This document shows positions 17,020 to 25,639 of a DNA stretch of 64,000 bases, one piece after another. The notes below the pieces were generated by a model. The model ran no database searches. It worked only from the letters and a program-made list of their open reading frames with translations, and was not told where the DNA came from. This DNA comes from Burkholderiales bacterium RIFCSPLOWO2_02_FULL_57_36 (lineage in GTDB: Bacteria > Pseudomonadota > Gammaproteobacteria > Burkholderiales > Burkholderiaceae_D). The stretch lies in NCBI GenBank assembly GCA_001770855.1, contig MESE01000018.1, forward strand, positions 1 through 64,000. Direction: 5' to 3'. The position numbers and the translations under genes were made by a program. Position 1 is the stretch's first letter. The number at the start of each line of letters is the position of its first letter.

Positions 17020-20000
17020 ATGCGTATCGTCGACCGTTTGCTTGACAATCATCCGCTGGCCAATATCACATTCGTGGTGGTGCTGCTGCTCGGTTTCCTG
17101 ACCTATATCAGCATGCCGCGCGCCCAGGATCCGGAAATCAATTTCAACTGGGTATCGATCGTCACCGTGTTGCCGGGCGCCTCGGCAGCCGATGTCGAGC
17201 GCGAGCTGACATCGCCGCTGGAAGACGCGCTCAGGCAGGTCAAGGATATCAAGTACGTCTCCAGCAACAGCCGTGAAAGCATTTCTTCGATTCTGGTGCG
17301 CTTCAACGAATTGCCCGGACGCGAGTTCGACAAGCGGATGGTTGATCTTCGCCGCGAAGTGCAAAACAAGGCAAGCCAGGAATTTCCACCCGAGATCGAC
17401 GATCCGGTGGTGATGGAAATTACATCGTCCAATGGATTTCCCACCGCGATGGTGGCTGTGCACGGCATGGCTGAAGGTGAACAGTTGAGGCGCATCGCCG
17501 CGCAAATCAGGACCGATCTGCGCGATGTGAAAGGTGTCGATAGCTTGCTCGCCACGGGATTGCCCGATCCGGAATTGCATGTCGATTTCGATCCTCGTGC
17601 ACTGGAAGTGCGCGGCGCCAATGCAACGCAGGTGTCCGACGCGGTTGCCGGCTGGTTCCGCAATACCTTGGGCGGACGTGCCAAGGTTGCAGACCGCGAG
17701 TGGCTGGTAAGAATGGAAGGCAAGACGCCGGATCCGGACACGGTGGCGCGCATGTCGGTCCCCAATGTGGCGGGCGATTTTTCATTGGACAAGGTGGGCG
17801 GCGTTTCGCGCGGAACCGAACGGGTAAACCAGCGCGTCAGTTATAACGATCAGCCGGCGATCATTTTCGCGATCACCAAGCAGGCGCAGGCCAATACGCT
17901 GGAACTGGTCGATCAGTTGCGAAAAATGATCAAGGATAAGAATGCGGTTCTGGCCGATCAAGGCGTGCAACTGTCGCTGATCGACGATCAGACGCATCCG
18001 ACGCGCAATGCGATTTCGATCATGGAAACCAACGCGATGTATGGCTGGATCTTTGTCATGGCGGTATGCTGGATCTTCCTGGGTACTCGCATCGCAGTAC
18101 TGGTCGGTCTGGGGATTCCATTTTCGCTTGCCGCGACATTTTTCATTCTGGGTGTCACCGGTTCAACGCTTAACCTGACGGTGCTGCTCGGAGTCGTGAT
18201 TTCATTGGGGATGCTGGTCGACGACGCGGTGGTGGTCGTCGAATCGATCTATTATCGCTTGCAGCGCGGCGAAGAGGTGCGCAGCGCAGTGGTCAACGGT
18301 GTTTCGGAAGTGGCATTGCCGGTGCTCTCTTCGATCCTGACCACCTGCGCCGCGTTTCTTCCGCTGATGTTATTGCCGGGCATTCTGGGCAAGTTCATGT
18401 TCGTCGTGCCGTTCGTGGTTACGACGGCGCTGCTGGTCAGCCTGCTTGAAGCGTACTGGATCTTGCCGGTTCACGTGATGGCGCTTCGTCCGAAATTTGA
18501 AAACAAATCGCGCGTCCAGCTATGGCGCGAACGGTTCACACACAACTTCCGCGTTAAATATTCGGTCTGGCTGATCAAGGTGATGCGTTGGCCGAAATTG
18601 TCGCTGGCGGTCACCGCGCTGTTCCTTGTCGCTTCCGTCGGCATGGTGGTAGGCGGTCTGGTCAAGATTCAGTTTTTTGCATTCGACCCGATCCGGCTGT
18701 TCTACGTGAACGTCGACATGCCGGCCGGGGTGGCGCTGGACAAAACGCATGCCGAAGTCGAATCGATACTCAAGCAGGCGGAACCTGCGTTCGCGACCGG
18801 AGAGATACGTTCTCTGACCGCGAACTCCGGAATCAAATGGACCGATACCGAACCACTTTATGGCGCGCAGTACGGGCAGATGATCGTGTCGCTCAACCCG
18901 AGAACCGGCGACATGCGTGAAACACCGCTGGTCGTCAATGCGGTGCGCAAGCAGCTGGAAAATTATCGCGGAGAAGGCAGGATCAGTTTTCTGGAACTTT
19001 CCGGCGGACCGCCGACAGCCAAGCCGATCAGCGTCAAGATCCGCGGTGACGATTACAAACAGCTGCGCGCGGCAACCGATCAATTGATAGCCGCCGCCGC
19101 CGGGATAAAGGGCGTCAAGGATTTGGCCGACGACGACGTACCCGGCCGCCAGGAATTGACGTTGAGCCTGAAACGGGAGGCATTGGCGCAATCGGGTGTC
19201 AGCGCCGGTTATGTCGCGCGGCTGCTGCGCCTGTACGGCGAAGGAGAAACCGTAGCGAGCATTCGCGATGCAGGTGAAAAGGTCAACGTGGTGGTGCGCG
19301 CCCGGCCGGAAACCTTGGATGATATCGATGCGGTGCTGGCGTATCGCATTCCGCTGCCGCAGGGCGGCAGCGTCGCGCTCGGCCAACTGGTCGACGCCAA
19401 AATGCAGGAGTCGAAGGGTTTCATCCGACATTACAAATTCCGCCGGGCGATTACCATCGAGGGCAATCTGGACAAGGAAGTGATCGATACCGTCGCGGCC
19501 AACAATCAACTCAAGGCCGCATGGGCCGGCATGCAGAATCGCTATCCCGGCGTGGATCTGGATTTTTCAGGCGAGCTCGACGATATCCAGGAAAGCATCG
19601 ACTCAATGGCGAAACTGTTTGCAATCGGAGTCGGATTGATCTACCTGATCCTGGCCGCCCAGTTCCGCAGCTATTGGCAACCGATGCTGATCCTGGTTAC
19701 CGTTCCGCTCGCGTTCGTCGGTGTGGTGCTGGGATTGTTCGTATCGGGAAATCCGCTCAGTTTGTATACCTTGTACGGCGTGATTGCGCTTGCCGGCATT
19801 GCGGTCAACTCGGCGATCGTATTGATCGATGCGGCTAACGAGCGGATTGCCGCCGGCATGAGCATCACGCATGCAACGCTCTACGCGGCACGGCGCCGTC
19901 TGATACCAATCGTGATTACATCGACCACCACGATTGCAGGTTTGTTTTCATTGGCGGTTGGGCTGGGAGGCAAGTCGCTAATCTGGGGACCGGTCGCGTC

Positions 20001-20133
20001 CAGCATCGTCTGGGGACTGGGGTTTTCGACGGTGTTGACCCTGTTTGTGATTCCGCTGCTGTTTCGGCTGGTAATGACGCCGCGTCGGCGACGAAGCGGA
20101 TTCGCACTCCCATTTCGTCGCAAGCCGGCCTGA
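17020..20133 (+). CDS. RND family efflux permease (AcrB/HAE-like)
   Basis: A 1037-residue inner-membrane pump with the RND layout: a first membrane helix, a large periplasmic loop, a six-helix block, a second loop and a final helix block. The proton-relay Asp pair is in MLVDDAVVVVES (about residues 400-401) and the conserved PIVITSTTTIAGLFSL block is near the end. The length is typical of hydrophobe/drug exporters. The substrate is unknown. It forms an operon with the adaptor and possibly with the downstream pseudouridine synthase homologue five bases away. Confidence 0.95.
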   Translation: MRIVDRLLDNHPLANITFVVVLLLGFLTYISMPRAQDPEINFNWVSIVTVLPGASAADVERELTSPLEDALRQVKDIKYVSSNSRESISSILVRFNELPGREFDKRMVDLRREVQNKASQEFPPEIDDPVVMEITSSNGFPTAMVAVHGMAEGEQLRRIAAQIRTDLRDVKGVDSLLATGLPDPELHVDFDPRALEVRGANATQVSDAVAGWFRNTLGGRAKVADREWLVRMEGKTPDPDTVARMSVPNVAGDFSLDKVGGVSRGTERVNQRVSYNDQPAIIFAITKQAQANTLELVDQLRKMIKDKNAVLADQGVQLSLIDDQTHPTRNAISIMETNAMYGWIFVMAVCWIFLGTRIAVLVGLGIPFSLAATFFILGVTGSTLNLTVLLGVVISLGMLVDDAVVVVESIYYRLQRGEEVRSAVVNGVSEVALPVLSSILTTCAAFLPLMLLPGILGKFMFVVPFVVTTALLVSLLEAYWILPVHVMALRPKFENKSRVQLWRERFTHNFRVKYSVWLIKVMRWPKLSLAVTALFLVASVGMVVGGLVKIQFFAFDPIRLFYVNVDMPAGVALDKTHAEVESILKQAEPAFATGEIRSLTANSGIKWTDTEPLYGAQYGQMIVSLNPRTGDMRETPLVVNAVRKQLENYRGEGRISFLELSGGPPTAKPISVKIRGDDYKQLRAATDQLIAAAAGIKGVKDLADDDVPGRQELTLSLKREALAQSGVSAGYVARLLRLYGEGETVASIRDAGEKVNVVVRARPETLDDIDAVLAYRIPLPQGGSVALGQLVDAKMQESKGFIRHYKFRRAITIEGNLDKEVIDTVAANNQLKAAWAGMQNRYPGVDLDFSGELDDIQESIDSMAKLFAIGVGLIYLILAAQFRSYWQPMLILVTVPLAFVGVVLGLFVSGNPLSLYTLYGVIALAGIAVNSAIVLIDAANERIAAGMSITHATLYAARRRLIPIVITSTTTIAGLFSLAVGLGGKSLIWGPVASSIVWGLGFSTVLTLFVIPLLFRLVMTPRRRRSGFALPFRRKPA

Positions 20134-20138
20134 GCGCG

Positions 20139-20852
20139 ATGACTGAATCGATTCGCCTCGTCAAACGTGTCGCTGAACTGGCGTCCTGTTCCCGCGCCGA
20201 AGCCGCTCAATACATTGAAGGCGGATGGGTCAAAGTGGATGGGCAGTTGATCGAAGAACCCGGCTTTCGGGTGCTTCCGCAACAGCAGGTCGAGCTGGTG
20301 CCGGATGCCAAGCTGCAGCCGGTCGAACCGGTCACGATTTTGCTGCACAAGCCGGCGGGTTTGGACGCGCCGGCTGCACAGCAGCTCATCACGCCCGGCA
20401 ATCTGTATGCCGAAGACCGATCGGGCAATCGCTTCCTGAAGCGGCATGCGGTTGACCTGATCGCAACCGATCCGGGGGAAACCACGGCAAGCGGTCTGCT
20501 GGTATTGACACAGGACTGGCGCATCAAACGCAAACTGGTCGACGATGCAGCCAGGATCGAACACGAATATATCGCCGAAGTAGCGGGCGCGTTGAAACCC
20601 GACGGTCTTGCGTTGCTGAATCATGGTTTGAAATTCAACGGCAAGCCGCTGCCGCCGATCAAGGTCAGCTGGCAAAGCGACGCCCGGTTGCGCTTCGCGA
20701 TCAAGGCGCCGGCGCGCGGACTGATAACGCATATGTGCGAGCAGGTCGGATTGACGGTGCTATCCCTGAAACGGATTCGTATCGGACGAATACCGCTGGC
20801 AGGTCTGCCGGAAGGTCAGTGGCGGTATTTGCTGGGGTACGAGCGGTTCTGA
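20139..20852 (+). CDS. S4-domain rRNA pseudouridine synthase homologue with altered active site
   Basis: A 237-residue protein with an N-terminal S4 RNA-binding domain (KRVAELASCSRAEAAQYIEGG) and a RsuA/RluB-type catalytic domain (ILLHKPAG, SGLLVLTQDW, GLTVLSLKRIRIG). In the family the catalytic Asp sits five residues before the Gly of GLL in a GRLD-x-x-T-x-G-L-L motif. Here that place is Glu114 (PGETTASGLL) and GRL is missing. The protein may be inactive, RNA-binding only, or active with Glu, which would be unusual. It may be the third gene of the RND operon by spacing alone. Confidence 0.8.
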   Translation: MTESIRLVKRVAELASCSRAEAAQYIEGGWVKVDGQLIEEPGFRVLPQQQVELVPDAKLQPVEPVTILLHKPAGLDAPAAQQLITPGNLYAEDRSGNRFLKRHAVDLIATDPGETTASGLLVLTQDWRIKRKLVDDAARIEHEYIAEVAGALKPDGLALLNHGLKFNGKPLPPIKVSWQSDARLRFAIKAPARGLITHMCEQVGLTVLSLKRIRIGRIPLAGLPEGQWRYLLGYERF

Positions 20853-20889
20853 GTGTCGCGGCGCCGATAGCGAATGTTCATGTGATGAA

Positions 20890-21549
20890 TCATGCAGAAG
20901 CACATTCTCCGCCGACCGGATCGGGCCAGCGATGGGAGTCAGGCTGAAATTCATCCACCAATCCAAGCACAAATTGCACAGTGTCGCCTTTCGCGTCAAT
21001 CCGGGTCACAGGATGATCGACCACGTTGGTAGCCACCGGGGCAATGGGCGGCGGGGTCGTGGGTGCACGAACCAGCGTACCGTCCGGTCCGGCGAAAATA
21101 TGCTGTTCGAAGATCCGTCTGATGGTTCGGCGCAGTACCTCGTCCTTCACATGCTGCTGGATATTCGGCCCCATGTGATGACGGGCATGTCTCAGGCAGG
21201 GCCGGGTCAGCTTGATGCTCCGTCCCCACAGTGCCACATCGACATCGATGGTCATGGTGACCACGCGTCTAGGGTCAGGCCTGTCGGGCAAATCGTGTAA
21301 TGGTACTTCGAGCACCAGTCCCATCTGACGGCTTTTCTTGCCGGGCACTATGGACAGGCCATCCACCAGGGGCGGGCGCTGGTAGCTTCCACGAAGGCGC
21401 TTGTTCGAGGCATTGATTTGCGTGAAAAGTGATTTTTCCAATGCCGTCCGATCGAAGCGGTAGCGCTCGGTTACCTTATGGATATACCGGTAATCGCCGA
21501 GGGCAATAAGCACCGCCACGATAGCACAGGCTGACAAAATGAATTTCAC
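20890..21549 (-). CDS. Hypothetical membrane-anchored protein
   Basis: About 219 residues with one N-terminal hydrophobic segment (FILSACAIVAVLIALG) and a soluble, Arg/His-rich remainder. There are two PP/TTPPPIAPV-type stretches near the C-terminus. I do not recognise a family. A long in-frame extension to 21786 exists, but the GTG at 21549, preceded by AGGGA, gives a protein that starts exactly at the membrane segment. It follows the small membrane protein gene by eight bases, so the two are an operon. Confidence 0.6.
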   Translation of the reverse strand: MKFILSACAIVAVLIALGDYRYIHKVTERYRFDRTALEKSLFTQINASNKRLRGSYQRPPLVDGLSIVPGKKSRQMGLVLEVPLHDLPDRPDPRRVVTMTIDVDVALWGRSIKLTRPCLRHARHHMGPNIQQHVKDEVLRRTIRRIFEQHIFAGPDGTLVRAPTTPPPIAPVATNVVDHPVTRIDAKGDTVQFVLGLVDEFQPDSHRWPDPVGGECASA

Positions 21550-21557
21550 GAAGATCC

Positions 21558-21920
21558 CTACCCGAATCGAACGGTTCTGAAAAAGATGGATGCCGTGACC
21601 AATGTAAATCCGAGCAGCGGAATCAAAACCGCAAAAATCCCGCCCAGCACCTGGCGCCAGGCAGAAACGCCGACCACAAAACTGTGGGCGGCAATCAGGT
21701 AAAACAGCCAGACACCGAACGCGATCGCGTTGGAGAGAAGCAGCATGTTCAAGCCGGTTTTCACGATGCTCGACCCGAATGTGCAATTCGTCAGCGTGGT
21801 ATAGCAGAACGCCAGGTCGATCACATTACTCTTGCCGTACAAGAGCATCCAGCCAACGCTGCCGAACAGGAGCAGCAGAACGCAAAAAACGCTGATAGTC
21901 GCAATGATACGAGCGCGCAT
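21558..21920 (-). CDS. Small polytopic membrane protein
   Basis: About 120 residues with three hydrophobic segments: IIATISVFCVLLLLFGSVGWM, MLLLSNAIAFGVWLFYLIAA and LGGIFAVLIPLLGFTLVTA. A loop between the first two holds two Cys residues (AFCYTTLTNCTF). I do not recognise the family. The ATG at 21920 places the first membrane segment right after MRAR and has a GGGA site some ten bases upstream. It is the first gene of a two-gene operon with the anchored protein at 20890-21549. Confidence 0.65.
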   Translation of the reverse strand: MRARIIATISVFCVLLLLFGSVGWMLLYGKSNVIDLAFCYTTLTNCTFGSSIVKTGLNMLLLSNAIAFGVWLFYLIAAHSFVVGVSAWRQVLGGIFAVLIPLLGFTLVTASIFFRTVRFG

Positions 21921-22167
21921 AAAGATGGATCCCGTGCGATAAAAAGAGAGACGGAAGCAAGATAATTCTCGCAAGACTTGCTTGCAACCGAGTTGCCCGT
22001 GTCGGGATTTTCAGGAGCAGTTTCCCCACTTGACAGGCAACAGCATACTTACTGCGGCGCATGATGTCTACCGGCTGCGCCTCCATCCATTCGCTGCATC
22101 CGCAGCCAAATCCGGGTTGTCCGACACGGCTATGTTTGTCCGGGGCGGCATCGGCGATATCCGGAAT

Positions 22168-22638
22168 TCAGTTTGAAAAATGCAGTTTCATTCCTTCGTG
22201 CGATGCGACGAAGCCGAGATTTTCATAGAACCGCAAGGCTTCCGGACGCGCTTTGTCGGTCGTGAGCTGTACTAGATGACACTTGCGCTCCCGCGCCCGC
22301 TGGATGGCCCACTCGAACATGCATCTTCCGATTCCTTCGGAACGGACGTCAGCGGCGATTCTGACTCCCTCGATAAGCGCGCGCCAACCGCCCCGATAGG
22401 TAAGATACGGAATAAAAGTGATCTGAAGTACGCCAACCACCTTCGAGCCCAGGCACGCAACAACCAGTTCGTTGTTTGAATCGGAGGCTATCGCGTCGAA
22501 CGCAGCCATATAACTTTCCGGCAAGGGCGTTTCGAATCGCTCGCGCTTCGCACCCAGTGGATCGTCGGCCAGCATCTGGACAATGAGGGGTACATCTTCC
22601 CGGTTGGCCGGACGAAAAACGAGCGTGTGTTCAGTCAT
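22168..22638 (-). CDS. GNAT family N-acetyltransferase
   Basis: A 156-residue GNAT protein: FRPANREDVPLIVQML at the start, VVGVLQITFIPYLTYRGG in the middle, motif A-like IAADVRSEGIGRCMFEWA, and ALRFYENLGF near the end. It resembles the small-molecule acetyltransferases often annotated as aminoglycoside 6'- or amino-acid acetyltransferases. The acceptor is unknown. It stands alone on the minus strand, divergent from the PLP enzyme gene. Confidence 0.85.
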   Translation of the reverse strand: MTEHTLVFRPANREDVPLIVQMLADDPLGAKRERFETPLPESYMAAFDAIASDSNNELVVACLGSKVVGVLQITFIPYLTYRGGWRALIEGVRIAADVRSEGIGRCMFEWAIQRARERKCHLVQLTTDKARPEALRFYENLGFVASHEGMKLHFSN

Positions 22639-22914
22639 ATTGATGTTTGCGCCGCAGCCGGCGTCGAATCTATTTCAGCGGAAGAATTGATTCACGCATC
22701 AAGAATTGCGGTAAATTCGTGAAGTATATAAAGCATACGGTTTCCTCGCAATCCGTCTATCGGCGCTATGCGGCGGTTTTATGGATAATGGTATGCGGGA
22801 TCGACCGGCGATATCCACAATAGGGATAATCAGATTTTTTTGTAGCCAATGAACGAAACATGCGGAATTTCGTCAGACCCCCGAAGTTATCCTGTTTACT
22901 CATATTGATCATCT

Positions 22915-24036
22915 ATGACTCCATGGAACGCAGCGCAGCCCGGTGATTCACATGCCGACATCGATACGCCGGCACTGCTTCTTGATCTCGATGCGTTCGA
23001 GCGCAATCTTGATCGCATGAGCGAGGCAATCAAGGGCCGCAGCGTCCGTCTTCGCCCTCATGCAAAAAGCCATAAATGCCCGGAAATTGCGTTGCGCCAG
23101 ATAGCGCGCGGCGCGGTCGGCATCTGTTGCCAGAAAGTCAGCGAAGCCGCAGTGTTTGTCGACGCCGGCATTACCGATATTCTGATCACCAACCAGGTGG
23201 TCGGCGCCGTCAAGATCCGCCGTGTGATGGAACTGGCTGCAGTGGCAAGAATCGGCGTGCTGGTAGATCACCCGTTGCAGGTGCAGGCGTTGGCGGCAGC
23301 GGCAGCGGCAAAGGCCGGCGCCGTTGCACTGGATGTCTATATTGAAATCGACGTCGGCTCCCATCGCTGCGGCGTCGCGCCAGGCGAAGACGCGGTTCAT
23401 CTTGCCGAACTCATCGGCGCATGTGCATCACTGCGCTTCGCAGGCCTGCATTGTTATCACGGCAGCGCACAGCACCTGCGCGATCCCATGTCGCGGGCAA
23501 CTGCGATTGCCAAGGCTGCCGAACTGGCTCGTACGGCAAAGCAGGGTATCGAGGCAAAAGGATACGCGGTTGACATTGTTACCGGCGCCGGCACCGGGAC
23601 TTTTACTCACGAGCGCGACTCGGATGTCTACAATGAACTGCAGCCCGGTTCCTATATCTTCATGGATCGCGATTATGGAGAGAACCTGCTTGGTGCGGAC
23701 GATATCCGCTTCGAGCAAGCGCTTTTCGTAAAAACAACCGTAATGAGCAGACCGACCGCCGATCGCGCGGTCGTGGATGCGGGGCTAAAAGCGTCCAGTG
23801 TTGATTCCGGGATGCCGTCGGTCTGGCAGCGAAGCGACTTGCGTTATACGAACGCGTCCGACGAACATGGCGTGCTGACAACCGACAATGCAAGGCCCGT
23901 TGCGATGGGAGAACAGTTGATGCTGGTGCCTGGCCATTGCGATCCGACAGTCAACCTGTATGACACATTGATATGCGTACGCAACGGAAAAGTCGAAGCA
24001 CTATGGCCTGTGGCCGCGCGCGGCGCGAATCTTTGA
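22915..24036 (+). CDS. PLP-dependent D-threonine aldolase / D-serine dehydratase-like enzyme (DSD1 family)
   Basis: A 373-residue fold-type III PLP enzyme. The Schiff-base Lys is Lys51 in RPHAKSHKCPE. The beta/alpha barrel runs on through YIEIDVGSHRCGV and LHCYHGSAQH. The C-terminal metal-binding pair is PGHCDPTVN (His and Cys). Family members cleave D-threonine to glycine and acetaldehyde or dehydrate D-serine, and metal at the His/Cys site is needed. Which substrate applies cannot be decided. A hairpin downstream may end transcription. Confidence 0.88.
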   Translation: MTPWNAAQPGDSHADIDTPALLLDLDAFERNLDRMSEAIKGRSVRLRPHAKSHKCPEIALRQIARGAVGICCQKVSEAAVFVDAGITDILITNQVVGAVKIRRVMELAAVARIGVLVDHPLQVQALAAAAAAKAGAVALDVYIEIDVGSHRCGVAPGEDAVHLAELIGACASLRFAGLHCYHGSAQHLRDPMSRATAIAKAAELARTAKQGIEAKGYAVDIVTGAGTGTFTHERDSDVYNELQPGSYIFMDRDYGENLLGADDIRFEQALFVKTTVMSRPTADRAVVDAGLKASSVDSGMPSVWQRSDLRYTNASDEHGVLTTDNARPVAMGEQLMLVPGHCDPTVNLYDTLICVRNGKVEALWPVAARGANL

Positions 24037-24087
24037 TTCTTCGAATCTTGGCATATCCATGGTTCAAAGTTGCGACGCCATAAGCAA

Positions 24088-24114
24088 CAATGGCCGAGCG
24101 ATGCACGGCCATTG
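24088..24114. terminator. Hairpin between convergent genes
   Basis: A perfect nine-base stem (CAATGGCCG / CGGCCATTG) with a nine-base loop lies between the stop of the PLP enzyme gene and the stop of the csbD-like gene. There is no T-run on either side, so it is either a weak bidirectional terminator or an mRNA-stabilising hairpin. Confidence 0.5.
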
Positions 24115-24132
24115 CGGTTGGGTCACCCCGGG

Positions 24133-24318
24133 TTAGTGATCCTTGCGGGTATCGCGCATTGCGTCCTTGACGTTACCGACGCCTTTCTGCACTTTTCCTT
24201 CAGCTTGTTTGCTCATGCCCTTGGCCTGATGCTCCTTGCTTCCTACCACTTTTCCCGCTTCTTTCTGGATTTTTCCGGCAGCGTCTTTCATGCCACCCTT
24301 GATTTGGTCTTTGTTCAT
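24133..24318 (-). CDS. CsbD-like stress protein
   Basis: A 61-residue, highly charged protein beginning MNKDQIKGGMKDAAGK, with repeated K-x-x-G-x-x-x-x-A units typical of the CsbD family. These small hydrophilic proteins accumulate under general stress, but the molecular role is unknown. AGGAA lies ten bases before the ATG. The neighbouring small hydrophilic protein gene and the UspA and Mrp genes fit a stress-response setting. Confidence 0.9.
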   Translation of the reverse strand: MNKDQIKGGMKDAAGKIQKEAGKVVGSKEHQAKGMSKQAEGKVQKGVGNVKDAMRDTRKDH

Positions 24319-24515
24319 GATTCACGTTCCTAATCAGCGATTGATACAAAAATAGTAACTACGTAATTAAGATCGATGTGACAACGGGAAGTTCCTGATT
24401 GACGATAAGCAAGTGTTGCGCTTCTCATATGCAAGCCGGCTACCGCATAGAAAAAATTCAGGCTTGACAAGGCGACGCGCGACACCCGACCGGCTGCCGG
24501 TATTCCGGCAATGCG

Positions 24516-24830
24516 CTAATCCTGATCTTTGGGTTTTTCAGACGCGGGATGCAGCTTTCCGTCTTTATCCTTGACGAGCCGGGTCGAAGACGATACCGCG
24601 ATCGGATCGCTTGCAGGAAAAGACAAATCGCTCGCTTCATCCAGTAGCGCATCTGCCCGCTCATCCTGGTCCTTCGACTTGGTATGTCTTTCGGTTCTGT
24701 CTTGCCAGGTTGCGTGTTTTGGCGAGACATCCTTGGGCGCCATTTCCACCGGTGAATCGCCTTGAGAGGAAAAGCGTTTGGGCGAATTGCCGGCTTTGTC
24801 CTTGCTCAACTCCTTTTTGGATTCAGGCAT
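24516..24830 (-). CDS. Small hydrophilic protein with SFPASDP motif
   Basis: A 104-residue disordered, Lys/Asp/Ser-rich protein. The conserved-looking part is ALLDEASDLSFPASDPIAV, a DEAS-x-x-SFPASDP motif shared by many small proteobacterial proteins of unknown function. AAGGAG before the ATG supports the start. It is on the same strand as the csbD-like gene, about 200 bases upstream. An FNR-like box lies about 80 bases in front of it. Confidence 0.75.
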   Translation of the reverse strand: MPESKKELSKDKAGNSPKRFSSQGDSPVEMAPKDVSPKHATWQDRTERHTKSKDQDERADALLDEASDLSFPASDPIAVSSSTRLVKDKDGKLHPASEKPKDQD

Positions 24831-24906
24831 CGAATTTCTCCTTCTGATGATGGATGACTGAGTTTATTTCAAAAGGAACATGCGTCAGCCGAATAGCCGT
24901 GCAAAA

Positions 24907-24920
24907 TTGACCAACATCAA
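24907..24920. promoter_or_regulatory. FNR/Anr-like box
   Basis: The site reads TTGAC-CAAC-ATCAA, one mismatch from the FNR/Anr consensus TTGAT-N4-ATCAA. It lies between the SFPASDP protein gene (minus, start 24830) and the monooxygenase-fold gene (plus, start 25062), so it could act on either. No clear -10 sits at the expected distance. Confidence 0.4.
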
Positions 24921-25061
24921 TCGTTCTTGATTCACCGTGAACCTTTTGTTCCCTATGTCGGGCAAGTATCATCTGATACCATTGGCTTAAGCGCTTTTGA
25001 TCCGACAACATGGTTGAATCAATGGAGCGGTAAATGAATAACTGTAATGGAGGTATCACGA

Positions 25062-25355
25062 ATGAGCATCACCAGAATCAATGAATTCCGGGCAATGGAA
25101 GGCAACAGCGATTTGCTGCTGGATCAGCTAATTTTGCTCGTGCCGGTGATCGAGGCTGCACAGGGATGTCTATCCTGCCAATTGTTGCAAAGTCAAAAAA
25201 GCAGGAATCACTTTATTCTGATTGAAGTATGGGATGACGCGCATTCGCATCAGGCTTCGCTGAAAGATATCAGCCCGGAGGTATTTCATGAAGTCAGGAA
25301 ATATCTTGCCGCACCGCCGACCGGCGAATATTACGAGTATTGCCACGCTAGATAA
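25062..25355 (+). CDS. Antibiotic biosynthesis monooxygenase (ABM) domain protein
   Basis: About 97 residues with a ferredoxin-like ABM fold: INEFRAMEGNSDLLLDQL, the CLSCQLLQS strand, then HFILIEVWDDAHSHQASL. Family members act on quinones or haem, or as small dimeric oxygenases without cofactors, so the substrate here is unknown. GGAGG eight bases before the ATG at 25062 settles the start over the in-frame codon at 25047. An FNR-like box is 140 bases upstream. Confidence 0.8.
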   Translation: MSITRINEFRAMEGNSDLLLDQLILLVPVIEAAQGCLSCQLLQSQKSRNHFILIEVWDDAHSHQASLKDISPEVFHEVRKYLAAPPTGEYYEYCHAR

Positions 25356-25377
25356 GCGGTTCGGCTTACCTTTTCTT
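25353..25377 (+). terminator. Weak intrinsic terminator after the ABM gene
   Basis: TAAGC / GCTTA form a five-base stem with a six-base loop that overlaps the stop codon, followed two bases later by TTTTCTT. The stem is short, so efficiency is doubtful. It also separates this gene from the convergent small gene. Confidence 0.35.
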
Positions 25378-25624
25378 AATCACCGGATGACGCAGTATCC
25401 GGCGAAGGACGCCGCCATATCTCGCGGTTTCCTGTCGTGCTGGATTCAATAAATCCGGCGACCTTCAGATAGTCGAGCGCCGCCTGTGTGACCTCCATTG
25501 TTTCTTCGCCGCGCGAGCGCACCCAATAATGATGAATACCTTCCAGCGTGTCTGCGCTGTCCGGCCGCATCTCCAGATACCGTTGAATCGCAGCGACGCG
25601 CGACAGGATCAGTTTGTCATTCAA
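25376..25624 (-). CDS. Small hypothetical protein, winged-helix-like
   Basis: An 82-residue protein (starts MNDKLILSRVAAIQRYLEMR, ends with REIWRRPS). The helical start followed by a VTQAALDYLKVAGFIES segment is like the end of a winged-helix domain. Short relatives in proteobacteria carry the same PDSADTLEGIHHYW block and have no assigned function. It lies 15 bases after the ppnN stop and is probably co-transcribed with it. Confidence 0.65.
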   Translation of the reverse strand: MNDKLILSRVAAIQRYLEMRPDSADTLEGIHHYWVRSRGEETMEVTQAALDYLKVAGFIESSTTGNREIWRRPSPDTASSGD

Positions 25625-25639
25625 TCTTGACCCTCGGAA

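Noticed and set aside
18520-19509. Minus-strand frame of 329 codons
   Set aside because: Antisense to the RND pump gene, with shadow-type composition and no start signals.
22684-22699. TTGATTCACGCATCAA upstream of the PLP enzyme gene
   Set aside because: The half-sites match FNR, but the spacer is six bases; it remains only a short inverted repeat.
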